This document shows, one piece after another, positions 16,026-26,901 of a DNA stretch of 64,000 nt. The position numbers were made by a program, and so were the translations under genes. Origin of the DNA: Candidatus Lernaella stagnicola (GTDB lineage: Bacteria > Lernaellota > Lernaellaia > Lernaellales > Lernaellaceae). A model generated the notes under the pieces. The model was not told where the DNA came from and made no database searches. It saw nothing but the letters and a program-made list of their open reading frames with translations. Each line of letters begins with the position of its first letter. Position 1 is the first letter of the stretch. Location of the stretch: the NCBI GenBank assembly GCA_030765525.1, contig JAVCCK010000020.1:124001-188000 (forward strand). The letters are read 5' to 3'.

Positions 16026-17150
16026 ATGATCAAGGTGCTGCACGTAGCCGAGGGAGCGCGCTTCGCCGGCATTGAAAGCCACTTGGTGACGATGTTCAGC
16101 CGGCTTCGCGGGCGTGAGGATTTGCACGCGGAGTTGGCCGTGTTTGCCGAGGGTCTCTTGAAGGAAAAAACGCAGGCGATCGGCGTATCCGTGCATACCA
16201 TTTCCCGGCGTCGTAAGTACGACACCCGGGCGATCGCGTACGCGGCGCGCTTGATACGCGAGGGCGGCTTTCATCTTGTGCATACCCACGGTTACCTGGC
16301 CAATATCATCGGCGGCAAAGCGGCGATGAAGGCCGGCGTTCCTTTCGTGACGACGGTGCACGGCGCGGCGGAACCCTTTCATGGTTGGGCCGGTTGGAAG
16401 ATGCGTTTCAATTTGGCTCTCGACCGACGCATGACGCGACGCCACTGCGCTCGCGTGATTACCGTCGCCGAGCCATTAAAGCGGCAACTCATGGCAGCCG
16501 GAATGCCGAAGGAGAAGATCGACGTCATACACAACGGGTTGGAGGAAGTCGTCGTGGACGAGGCGGTGCGGCAGGCCGCCCGCGCCACGTGGCATCTGAC
16601 GCCGGAGGATCGCGTCGTGACTTTTGTCGGTCGGCTTGAGGTTGTGAAAGACCCGCTGTTGTTCGTGGAAACCGCCGCGCAGATCGCCGCCCGCGTGCCG
16701 CGCGCCGTGTTCCGGGTCGCGGGGGACGGCCCCCTGTTGGACGCCGCTCGCGCTCGGGCGAAGGTGCTCAATTTGGGCGAATCGATACGCTTCTTGGGTT
16801 TCGTGGATGACGTGCCCTCGTTGGTCGCCGCGTCCGATTTGTTGCTGCTGACCAGTCGCCACGAGGGCATTCCTAACGCGGCGTTGGAGGCTATGCGCGC
16901 CGGTGTGGCGCTGCTTGCCCCCGCGGTCGGCGGGCTGCCGGAATTGTTGAAGGGGCTGCCACAGTTGCTGTGTCACACGCGAGAGGCCCAAGACCTGGCC
17001 TTGCGGGCGGCGAATTGGCTGAGTCACGATGAGGAGCGAGTCTCCTTGGGTCAGGCGGGCAAACATCGTTTTGAAACCGCGTTCACGGCGGCAACCATGG
17101 TGGAAAAAACGGTGCAAGTGTATCGCCGCGTTGTGGAAAACGAGCCGTGA
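16026..17150 (+). CDS. Family 4 glycosyltransferase
   Basis: The 374-residue soluble GT-B enzyme has the GT4 layout. The N-terminal acceptor domain starts IKVLHVAEGARFAGIESHL. The donor domain carries FVGRLEVVKDPLLFVE and the nucleotide-sugar motif SRHEGIPNAALEAMRAG with EX7E spacing. No signal or membrane span is visible. ATG 16026 follows the stop of the previous gene with no gap, and the last codon overlaps the next start by 4 bp. The donor sugar cannot be read from the sequence. Confidence 0.88.
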   Translation: MIKVLHVAEGARFAGIESHLVTMFSRLRGREDLHAELAVFAEGLLKEKTQAIGVSVHTISRRRKYDTRAIAYAARLIREGGFHLVHTHGYLANIIGGKAAMKAGVPFVTTVHGAAEPFHGWAGWKMRFNLALDRRMTRRHCARVITVAEPLKRQLMAAGMPKEKIDVIHNGLEEVVVDEAVRQAARATWHLTPEDRVVTFVGRLEVVKDPLLFVETAAQIAARVPRAVFRVAGDGPLLDAARARAKVLNLGESIRFLGFVDDVPSLVAASDLLLLTSRHEGIPNAALEAMRAGVALLAPAVGGLPELLKGLPQLLCHTREAQDLALRAANWLSHDEERVSLGQAGKHRFETAFTAATMVEKTVQVYRRVVENEP

Positions 17151-18316
17151 TCGTCGTCGAAATCACTCTCATCGTCGCCGCGGTGTTGCTGCTGGCGGCG
17201 GCGCTGTACTACGGCGTTTTCGCCGCGTGGGCCTTGCTGCGGCCGCCCACGCCGCCACGTGAGCGCCAGCCGCAAACACGTTTCTGCGTGCTCATTCCCG
17301 CGCACGATGAAGAGGCGTCGATTCAACACACGATTGCGGCGGCCCAGGCGTTTGATTATCCGGCCGAGCTGTTTCGTGTCTTGGTGTTGGCCGACAACTG
17401 CGTCGACCGCACGACCCAGGTCGCACGCGAAGCCGGGGCGGATGTAATCGAACGCGTCGCGCCGGACGAACCCGGCAAGGGCCAGGCGATGGCCTGGGCG
17501 CTCGAACACCACATCAACGCCGACGAGGCCCTCCTCGTTTGCGACGCCGACAGTCGTCCGGATCCAAAATATCTACGTTGGATGGACCGTGCTTTTGGCG
17601 AGGGCGCGGGTGCGGCGCAGGGTTTTAACGGCTCGGCGAATGCGGCGGCGTCAAGCCTCGCTGCGCTGGCGGCGGTGACCAGCGGCATGAAAAACGGCCT
17701 TCATTATGCGGGCAAAGCCGCGGCCGGGTTACCCGTGCCGTTGATGAACGGATTGGTTTTGAGTGCTGCAACGATCGCCGCGCATCCCTGGCGGGCGTTT
17801 TCGATTACCGAGGATTTCGAGCATTATTTGCGACTCGTGGATGCGGGTGTGACCGTGCGCTTCGTGCCGGAGGCGAAGATTCTCAGTCCGCGGGCTACGG
17901 GCTTTGCGGCGGCGGGTCGGCAGAAACGTCGCTGGAGCGGGGGGCAGACGTCGTTGGCGCGCGAACTCGCGTGGCCGATGGCGTGCAGAGCCGTCGCGGG
18001 CGGGGCGTTATACAAGCTGGCCGCGGCGCTGGATCTGTTGATGCCGGGCTACTCGCCGCTGACGGCGCTGCTGGTGGTTGTGGCCGCGGCAGCCGGTTAT
18101 TTGTTCGGCATCGCGCACGCGGGTTTTCTTCTCGCGGCCGCCGGACTGGCCGTGATGGCGCTGCAATTCGCGATCGGGTTGGCGCGGTTGGAATGGACGC
18201 CGCAATTGGCGATGGCCGTGGCACTCGCGCCGTTTTATATCGTTTGGAAAATAGCGCTCGCATTGAAATCGGCGCTGTTCAAACCGGATCGTTGGCAACG
18301 CGCGTCACGCGATTAA
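17147..18316 (+). CDS. Family 2 processive-type glycosyltransferase, membrane-bound
   Basis: The 389-residue protein has an N-terminal span (about 3-27), then FCVLIPAHDEE, VLADNCVDRT and VCDADSRPDP as the GT-A nucleotide and metal motifs. ITEDFEH is the general-base block and GRQKRRWSGG is a clear QxxRW-type motif of processive enzymes. Three C-terminal spans follow. The layout matches GT2 enzymes that extrude or extend polysaccharide chains, though no BcsA-type pore domain is evident. GTG 17147 overlaps the previous stop. This is the last gene of the locus; a minus-strand gene ends 6 bp downstream. Confidence 0.85.
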   Translation: MIVVEITLIVAAVLLLAAALYYGVFAAWALLRPPTPPRERQPQTRFCVLIPAHDEEASIQHTIAAAQAFDYPAELFRVLVLADNCVDRTTQVAREAGADVIERVAPDEPGKGQAMAWALEHHINADEALLVCDADSRPDPKYLRWMDRAFGEGAGAAQGFNGSANAAASSLAALAAVTSGMKNGLHYAGKAAAGLPVPLMNGLVLSAATIAAHPWRAFSITEDFEHYLRLVDAGVTVRFVPEAKILSPRATGFAAAGRQKRRWSGGQTSLARELAWPMACRAVAGGALYKLAAALDLLMPGYSPLTALLVVVAAAAGYLFGIAHAGFLLAAAGLAVMALQFAIGLARLEWTPQLAMAVALAPFYIVWKIALALKSALFKPDRWQRASRD

Positions 18317-18322
18317 GCGAAC

Positions 18323-18859
18323 TCACCCCTCCTTGCGACGCGAGGTCAAGTATCGCTCGATACTGCGATTTCCCTGCTTCATGTTCTTCTCGACATTCTG
18401 CACGATGAATTTGATGATCGTGGGCAGAACGCGCTTGACCAGCATGGTCGGCACGCCGGGGATCTTCGACGGGTCGATGTCGATGTCGCCGCGGATTTTC
18501 ATCAGCGTTTGATTTTCGCCGTGTGCCTCAAAGGAATTGGCGCCGCGCGCCGAGACGGCCTTTCTCAGGACGGAAATATCAATGTTCCACTCGACGGTGT
18601 GTTTGTCACTGTGCCACGTGGCCGTGTCCGTATATTGCCGCGCCCCCTTCGGGATAAACTTCTCGATCGGCCCCGGGAACTTCAACTTCGAAGTCCAAAT
18701 GCTGACGATATGCACGTGATCGCCGTCAACCTGGCGACTCTGCACTTCGATGCGCTCGATGGCTTCCAGGTAGTTCGCCAGTTCTTCCGTGTGATCGCGG
18801 AACGCCGGGTACACTTCGTCGAGCGGGAAATCGATGACATCGTCCACTTCGAGTTTCAT
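18323..18859 (-). CDS. START-like/SRPBCC-type lipid-binding protein
   Basis: The 178-residue protein begins MKLEVDDVIDFPLDEVYPAFRD, which matches the beta-alpha start of SRPBCC (Bet v1/START) folds. The pattern of a central sheet (HVHIVSIWTSK; TLMKIRGDIDI) and a long C-terminal helix (PTIIKFIVQNVEKNMKQGNRSIERYL) fits too. Such proteins hold a hydrophobic ligand in a cavity. No signal peptide is visible. The frame is open upstream of ATG 18859 but overlaps the preceding lipoprotein gene. AAAGG precedes the start. It is the last gene of the pdxA-uvrA operon, 19 bp after the propeller lipoprotein. Function unknown. Confidence 0.65.
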   Translation of the reverse strand: MKLEVDDVIDFPLDEVYPAFRDHTEELANYLEAIERIEVQSRQVDGDHVHIVSIWTSKLKFPGPIEKFIPKGARQYTDTATWHSDKHTVEWNIDISVLRKAVSARGANSFEAHGENQTLMKIRGDIDIDPSKIPGVPTMLVKRVLPTIIKFIVQNVEKNMKQGNRSIERYLTSRRKEG

Positions 18860-18878
18860 GGTTCGCCTTTCTGTTGGA

Positions 18879-21164
18879 TTAGGGAAGGATGATCCCGTGA
18901 TATCGCGCCAGCCAATAAGCCAGATTCCAGAACGTGCCGGGAGATTCGCTGGTGCCCAAACCGCCGCCGTCGAGAGCAAATGGGTCGCCGCCCCAGTCGA
19001 TCAACGGCCGCTCGCCGGCGGGCAAGGGCGGTCGCAGGGTGGAAGAGCGCGGCTCGCCCAACCGGTTGGGCAGCAGATCGAAATCGACATCCGCGCGCTC
19101 GCTGTTTTCCATGCGCCAATCCAGTAGGTCCAAGGGCATCTCGCGCAACGTCGTCACGGCCGCCGGGGCGTCGAAATCGATCCGGCGACGAGTCAGCGCC
19201 CCGTAGATGAAGTCGAAGAGGCTGTTTTGTTCAACGCGGTTGGCCGCGAAGCTGTTTTCCAGGCCGCTCAAATATTTCCCGCGCAGGTCGTGATCGGTTT
19301 CGTATTGCAGCAGCGGGTAGAACGCCAGGAAAATCAGTTGATCGGTCTGGTGGTTGGTGAACACCGGCAGGCGCACCGCGGCGTTGACGACCAGATCGTC
19401 CAGGGCGTGATCTTGAATCAAGGAACGATAGGCGTCCTCGTAGCGGTCCTCGCCGGTGATGTGGTAGGCGGTTTTCAGGAAACTCAGGATCTCCAGGCTG
19501 TTGGGCAGCACCTGGCCGTATTGCCGCAGCGCCAGAAAAGGATTGGACGCCTCGAACCAGCGCCACAGCGTATCCGGATTCCAATTGCCCCAGGTCGTGG
19601 GCTCGCCGTCCCAGTCGATCAGTTGGAAATCGTTTTCCAGTAAATGGTCGGCGAGGCGGGAGACCAATTCCGCCACCTGTTGCTGCTGGTCAGGGGTTGC
19701 AGCCAGATCGAAATAGACCGCGGCGGCGAAGAAAAAGCCAAGCTCGCTGGCCGCATCGGCATCCGAAAGCCAATCGACGCCCAACTCGCGGTTGGCTTGC
19801 CAATCGCAAAACGGCGCGCAATCGGGGTCGGCGCTGCGGGAAAAAAGATCGTCGATGCTGCGCGCGATCAACCCTTCGCGGGGCGTGACTTCTTCCAAAA
19901 AATTCAGCGCCGCGAAGTGCTCGTCGGCTGTTTCCCGGTAGACGCCGTCCTCGGTCGCCGCGAACGCGAACGACAGCGCCGCCAGGTGCAGACTCGTGGA
20001 GAAGGCATCGGTGCGCGAAGCGCGGCGCCGGAAAGTCGACAAGTCGCCCGGAATATCCAAGTCGCTGGCCGACACGAGGCCGAAACGCACGTGGCGTGAC
20101 TCCGTCAATTCCAAGTAGACGTCGGCTTTTTCGGCCAAGGTCATTTCCTCGGCCCGAATTTGCGACATGCCGTTGGTCGTCGCGACCCACAATGACGCAC
20201 CATCCCCGGCCAGCGCCGTGACGTGGTCGTGGGGCAGCCACCTGCGACCCGCGAAATAGCGCCACGAATCTTCGTGAAGCCAGGCGACGCCGCGTTCTGT
20301 GCCGACCCAAACACCGGCGAGCGGGCCTTGATCGAAGCGGGCCAGCGCCGTGATCTTCGGATAGGGCAAACCCTGAGCGCCCGTCCAGGAGTGCAGTTCG
20401 TCATCGGCGGTCAGGTGGTTCAATCCGCGATCGGTGCCGATCCACAGGCCGCCTTCACCGTCGGGAATAACGGCCCGGACCAGGACGGAAAGTAGCGATT
20501 CGGTCGGCGTGAGGCGGCGGGTGATGGTTTCGCCGTCGGTTTGCAGCAGGCCGTCAGCCGTGGCCGCCCACAACCGGCCGCCCGGCTCCAGGTACAGCGC
20601 GAACGCGAAGGAATCGGCCAGCGGCGCGAGCGGGACGAAGCGACCTTCACGAAGCTCGAAAACGCCGTCTTCGGAGGCGGCAAAGACTCTGCCGTCGCCG
20701 ACCGCCAGCGCGCGGGTGCGCGCTGCGCCGGGTAGATCGTAGGTCACCGTAGCCGCGCCGTCGTAGCGCAGTACCGCGCCTACGGTTCCCAGGTAGTAGA
20801 CGCCGTCGTCCACTTCAATGCTATGGATCGACCGATCGCCGATCACCGTTCGCCATGCGCCGTCAACCGTTGCGATTAGGCCGGAGTTCGTCGCGGCGAG
20901 AATTTCTCCGTCGTTGGGAGCGACATCGTTAACCGTGTTCGCGGGCGCCGGTGCGGGGCTGAAAAAGCCCTCCACATCGGCCCGCAAGAATTCGGCCCGC
21001 GTGAATTGGGCGAAGGCTTCGTCTCGGATACTCTTGGTGAATTCATCTGCGGCGGGCGCGTTGTCGCTCTCTTCTTCGTTATACTGGCAAGCCGCGAGCA
21101 ACGCCGTCACCGCGACCATCACGCCGATGAGCCGGAGCAAAAAAGGTCGCCCGAAGAACGTCAT
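18879..21164 (-). CDS. Lipoprotein with two-component-regulator-type beta-propeller and helical C-terminal domain
   Basis: The 761-residue protein has a signal peptide with lipobox LLAAC (Cys about 26), so it is probably membrane-anchored by lipid. Residues about 60-330 form repeats of the regulator-propeller kind, for example GGLWIGTDRGLNHL, GVWVGTERGVAWL and ASLWVATTNGMSQI. These form the sensor propeller of hybrid histidine kinases and of many secreted proteins. The C-terminal half is alpha-helical with Trp-rich and Asp-rich stretches (DGEPTTWGNWNPDTLWRWFE), like an alpha/alpha toroid. There is no kinase or DNA-binding part. The start lies one base after the stop of the preceding propeller membrane protein gene, so the two are likely partners. 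Confidence 0.7.
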   Translation of the reverse strand: MTFFGRPFLLRLIGVMVAVTALLAACQYNEEESDNAPAADEFTKSIRDEAFAQFTRAEFLRADVEGFFSPAPAPANTVNDVAPNDGEILAATNSGLIATVDGAWRTVIGDRSIHSIEVDDGVYYLGTVGAVLRYDGAATVTYDLPGAARTRALAVGDGRVFAASEDGVFELREGRFVPLAPLADSFAFALYLEPGGRLWAATADGLLQTDGETITRRLTPTESLLSVLVRAVIPDGEGGLWIGTDRGLNHLTADDELHSWTGAQGLPYPKITALARFDQGPLAGVWVGTERGVAWLHEDSWRYFAGRRWLPHDHVTALAGDGASLWVATTNGMSQIRAEEMTLAEKADVYLELTESRHVRFGLVSASDLDIPGDLSTFRRRASRTDAFSTSLHLAALSFAFAATEDGVYRETADEHFAALNFLEEVTPREGLIARSIDDLFSRSADPDCAPFCDWQANRELGVDWLSDADAASELGFFFAAAVYFDLAATPDQQQQVAELVSRLADHLLENDFQLIDWDGEPTTWGNWNPDTLWRWFEASNPFLALRQYGQVLPNSLEILSFLKTAYHITGEDRYEDAYRSLIQDHALDDLVVNAAVRLPVFTNHQTDQLIFLAFYPLLQYETDHDLRGKYLSGLENSFAANRVEQNSLFDFIYGALTRRRIDFDAPAAVTTLREMPLDLLDWRMENSERADVDFDLLPNRLGEPRSSTLRPPLPAGERPLIDWGGDPFALDGGGLGTSESPGTFWNLAYWLARYHGIILP

Positions 21165-21165
21165 G

Positions 21166-22809
21166 TCACCTGCTTTCCGAAGTCCGAATCTCGTAGCTGC
21201 CGCGAATGCCGGGCAGTTTCAGAATATCAACGACGACGACGCCGCGCCGCGCGGCAACCAGCGCCGTGCCGGATTTTCGATAATAATCGAGCCCCCGTAT
21301 GCCGCTGCCGATCTTCAATTCGGCGACTCGCTTGCCGTCCGTCAAATCGGCGACGACCAACGTGCCCGTGGCCGTGGAGGCCGCGACGAACAAACTACGC
21401 TGCGGGTCCAGACGCAGGAAATTCAAGCCGGGCTCGACGCGCCAACCGCCGCGCGTCTCGAGGGATTCGGCATATCGAACGTCCACGGCGCCATAGCCGG
21501 CAACGGTTGTGTAAAGCGAGTAGTCCAATTCGTTGTGGGCCACTACGCCGACGCCGCGCGGCAAGGTGACCCGCCGGATGATTTCGCCGTTGGCCAAGCC
21601 GATCTGCTGCACGCGCCATCCGTCGGCAAACCATTTGGCGCCTTCGGCGGCGAAGATCACACGGCGTTTGGGAACCGCGACCATGTTTCCGATGCGTGCC
21701 AGCGGAACCGCGATTTCTGCGCAGGTATCGGCGATTTCGACCTCGCGGGTGTCGGCCGCTTTTCGCAAGTCGCACAGCAGCAGGTTCGTCGCCTCACCGT
21801 CCCCGCCGACCGCCAATCTCGAATCGCCGAGCACCGCGGCCCGCGGGGCGAACGGCAGCGTTCCGTGAAACACGGCCCGCGTAAACAGCAGGTCACCGTC
21901 GAGCCAATGCACCGGCGTCGTGTCGCTGTCGGTGACGACGAAAACGTCACCGGTTTCCGGATGGGTCGCGACGAGTCGAATTTCATCGCCCGCGAATTCG
22001 CGCTCGTCCACCGGCTTGCCGGTCGACAGGCTGACGCGACGCAATACCGTGGGCTCGGCTTCCGCGACGATGAGCGCCGCGCTTCCATCCGCGGTCAACA
22101 CCGCGAGACGCGGCGACGTGCCCGCTTCGCTCAATTGGCGAATGGCCGTGGAGTTGAGCGGGCGCAAGTCACTGAGCGCGCCGGGCGGTTGCAACAGATT
22201 CGCCGCGAAGAACAACAACCCGGCCAAGCCCAGCAAGCGGAAGACGGCGTGGCCGCGTTTGGGCATCATGGCCGCACCGTGCAACAGAATCGCAAACGCG
22301 GCGATCCAGAAAAAATGCGGGCCTCGCTCCTGTCGGAGAAAGGCGTGCAGCAGCCACGTCAACGCGGCGATGTCGGCGACGCCGAGGCTGATCCAACGAA
22401 TCACGCGCCGCCGCTGCGTCACGATCGGCAACGCCAAGGCGGGACCGGCCAGCAGCGCCCAAACCACGGCGATCGGCAACGCGTCCAGCTTGTTTTCGAA
22501 AAATGCGCGATCCACCAGTTGGGAGAGCAGCAGCCAGGGCAGCAGCGCCCAAAAAGCGTAACCGGCGGCGCGTCCCAGCATGTCGGTCGCGGCGAGGCGC
22601 TCGTCGGGATCGCGGCGATGCCGGATCCAAAGGCGTCGCCCCAGCGCCAAGAGGCAACACACGGACCACACGCCGACAACGAGGGTGAGGGTTTTCGGCC
22701 CGTCGGCCAAAGCGAGGTTGAAGCGCATGCCGAGCGGCGAGGCGAGGGCCGCGCTCGGTGCCAACAAGCCGGTTGTCATCGCGAACGCGAGTACCGGGCT
22801 TTTGCTCAT
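21166..22809 (-). CDS. Membrane protein with C-terminal periplasmic beta-propeller
   Basis: The 547-residue protein has an N-terminal signal or span, then five to six hydrophobic segments in residues about 40-215. From about 225 to the end the sequence repeats short beta-blades such as PRLAVLTADGSAALIVAEAE, LLFTRAVFHG and GTLVVADLTDGKRVAEL, typical of a WD40/YVTN-type propeller. It may sense or scaffold in the periplasm. No enzyme motif is seen. It starts 2 bp after uvrA and ends 1 bp before the propeller lipoprotein gene. The family is not recognised. Confidence 0.6.
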   Translation of the reverse strand: MSKSPVLAFAMTTGLLAPSAALASPLGMRFNLALADGPKTLTLVVGVWSVCCLLALGRRLWIRHRRDPDERLAATDMLGRAAGYAFWALLPWLLLSQLVDRAFFENKLDALPIAVVWALLAGPALALPIVTQRRRVIRWISLGVADIAALTWLLHAFLRQERGPHFFWIAAFAILLHGAAMMPKRGHAVFRLLGLAGLLFFAANLLQPPGALSDLRPLNSTAIRQLSEAGTSPRLAVLTADGSAALIVAEAEPTVLRRVSLSTGKPVDEREFAGDEIRLVATHPETGDVFVVTDSDTTPVHWLDGDLLFTRAVFHGTLPFAPRAAVLGDSRLAVGGDGEATNLLLCDLRKAADTREVEIADTCAEIAVPLARIGNMVAVPKRRVIFAAEGAKWFADGWRVQQIGLANGEIIRRVTLPRGVGVVAHNELDYSLYTTVAGYGAVDVRYAESLETRGGWRVEPGLNFLRLDPQRSLFVAASTATGTLVVADLTDGKRVAELKIGSGIRGLDYYRKSGTALVAARRGVVVVDILKLPGIRGSYEIRTSESR

Positions 22810-22811
22810 GT

Positions 22812-25658
<2,847 letters not shown>

Positions 25659-26663
25659 CTAGCTTCTTTCCGCCGCGGCCCGGCGTCGAATGAAATCGAC
25701 CGCGGCGCGAATCGCGTGCCCGGCGCTGCATGGATCGGCGCGGCCCGTCCAGGCAATATCGCGGGCCGTGCCGTGATCCGGCGATGTGCGAACCAAGGAC
25801 AAGCCGAGCGTTGTGTTCACGCCGCAATCGAAATGCAGCATCTTGAGGGGAATCAGCGCCTGGTCGTGCGTTGGGCAGATGACGACGTCGGCGCGATCGC
25901 GGAATACGAACGCCGTGTCGCTGGGCAAGGGGCCGTCGACGTTCAAGCCTTCCTGCCGGGCGATCTCCACCGCCGGACTCAACACGCGGATTTCCTCGGT
26001 GCCGAATAAACCGTTTTCGCCCGCGTGCGGATTCAAGCCGCACAGGAGCATGCGGGGATTCTCCAACCCGAACAGCACCTTCATTTCCCGGGACACGATG
26101 CGCAGGGTATCGAGCACCAAACCGGGCGTCAATTTCTGCGGAACCTCGACGTAGGGGATATGGGTGGTAAGCGGCACAACCCGCAACTCCGGGCCGAAGA
26201 GCATCATCACCGGTCGCGCTGCGCCGCATAACCGGGCGAGCATTTCGGTGTGGCCCGGCGTGTCTTGCCCGGCGGCCTTGTTGGCTCGCTTGTCGATGGG
26301 CATCGTGACGACCCCGGACGCTTCACCGGCGAGACAGGCCTGAGCGGCGGCGGTGATCGCGTTGACCTGTACCATGCCGCGGGCAGCCAAATATTCGTCA
26401 TGCGGGTCGGCGGGGTCGGTCATATCTTCCAGCCGACAATCCGGCGCCGACCAGACGGGCCAGCCTTCCTCGTCGCGAATGTGTTTAATGTCCGACACGA
26501 GATAGATCGATTCGCCGACCATTTCCGCGGCGCGCTGCCAGCAGTTGAGGTTGCCGATCAGCAGCACTGGGTGATCGCCCGCCGCGCCTTGCCCGAGCGC
26601 TTTAAGGGCGACCTCAGGGCCGATTCCGGCCGGGTCGCCGCAGGTGATAAGCAGGGGTTTCAT
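25659..26663 (-). CDS. pdxA: 4-hydroxythreonine-4-phosphate dehydrogenase
   Basis: NAD- and metal-dependent enzyme of pyridoxal-phosphate synthesis (DXP-dependent route); it oxidises 4-phosphohydroxythreonine ahead of condensation by PdxJ. The 334-residue length is normal. It starts [21 protein letters not shown], the family signature, and carries [21 protein letters not shown] with metal-binding His and [14 protein letters not shown] near the centre. The start ATG 26663 has AAAGGA about seven bases upstream. Some relatives act on other 4-phosphate sugars, but this sequence keeps the PdxA signature. It is the first gene of the operon reading into uvrA. Confidence 0.93.
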   Translation of the reverse strand: MKPLLITCGDPAGIGPEVALKALGQGAAGDHPVLLIGNLNCWQRAAEMVGESIYLVSDIKHIRDEEGWPVWSAPDCRLEDMTDPADPHDEYLAARGMVQVNAITAAAQACLAGEASGVVTMPIDKRANKAAGQDTPGHTEMLARLCGAARPVMMLFGPELRVVPLTTHIPYVEVPQKLTPGLVLDTLRIVSREMKVLFGLENPRMLLCGLNPHAGENGLFGTEEIRVLSPAVEIARQEGLNVDGPLPSDTAFVFRDRADVVICPTHDQALIPLKMLHFDCGVNTTLGLSLVRTSPDHGTARDIAWTGRADPCSAGHAIRAAVDFIRRRAAAERS

Positions 26664-26704
26664 CTTTTTCCTTTATGACGCAGTGCGTAAAACCTCGATC
26701 GAAT

Positions 26705-26733
26705 AGTATAGCAACGGACCGTCGGATTGTCGT
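26705..26733 (-). promoter_or_regulatory. Sigma-70-type promoter of the pdxA-uvrA operon
   Basis: On the minus strand, ACGACA (26733-26728) and TATACT (26710-26705) are separated by 17 bp. This would start transcription near 26698, giving a 5' leader of about 35 bases. Four of six -35 bases and five of six -10 bases match consensus. Confidence 0.55.
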
Positions 26734-26901
26734 TAAAAATCGGCACGGATAATTGCGTCGCGCAGTGAATGATGGCGCTCCCCCCAGTTTGGCCGCCATT
26801 CGATTAATTTTGCAAAAGTCCTCTGATTGCGGTAAGAAAGCCACGGGCGACCACGGGTCCGTCCAACAACCCGCGAGGCCTTGGTTGGGATACGATTGAC
26901 G

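Noticed and set aside
26736-26757. A sigma-54-like GGCAC...TTGC near the transglycosylase gene
   Set aside because: GG and GC are 11 bases apart; RpoN promoters need exactly 10.
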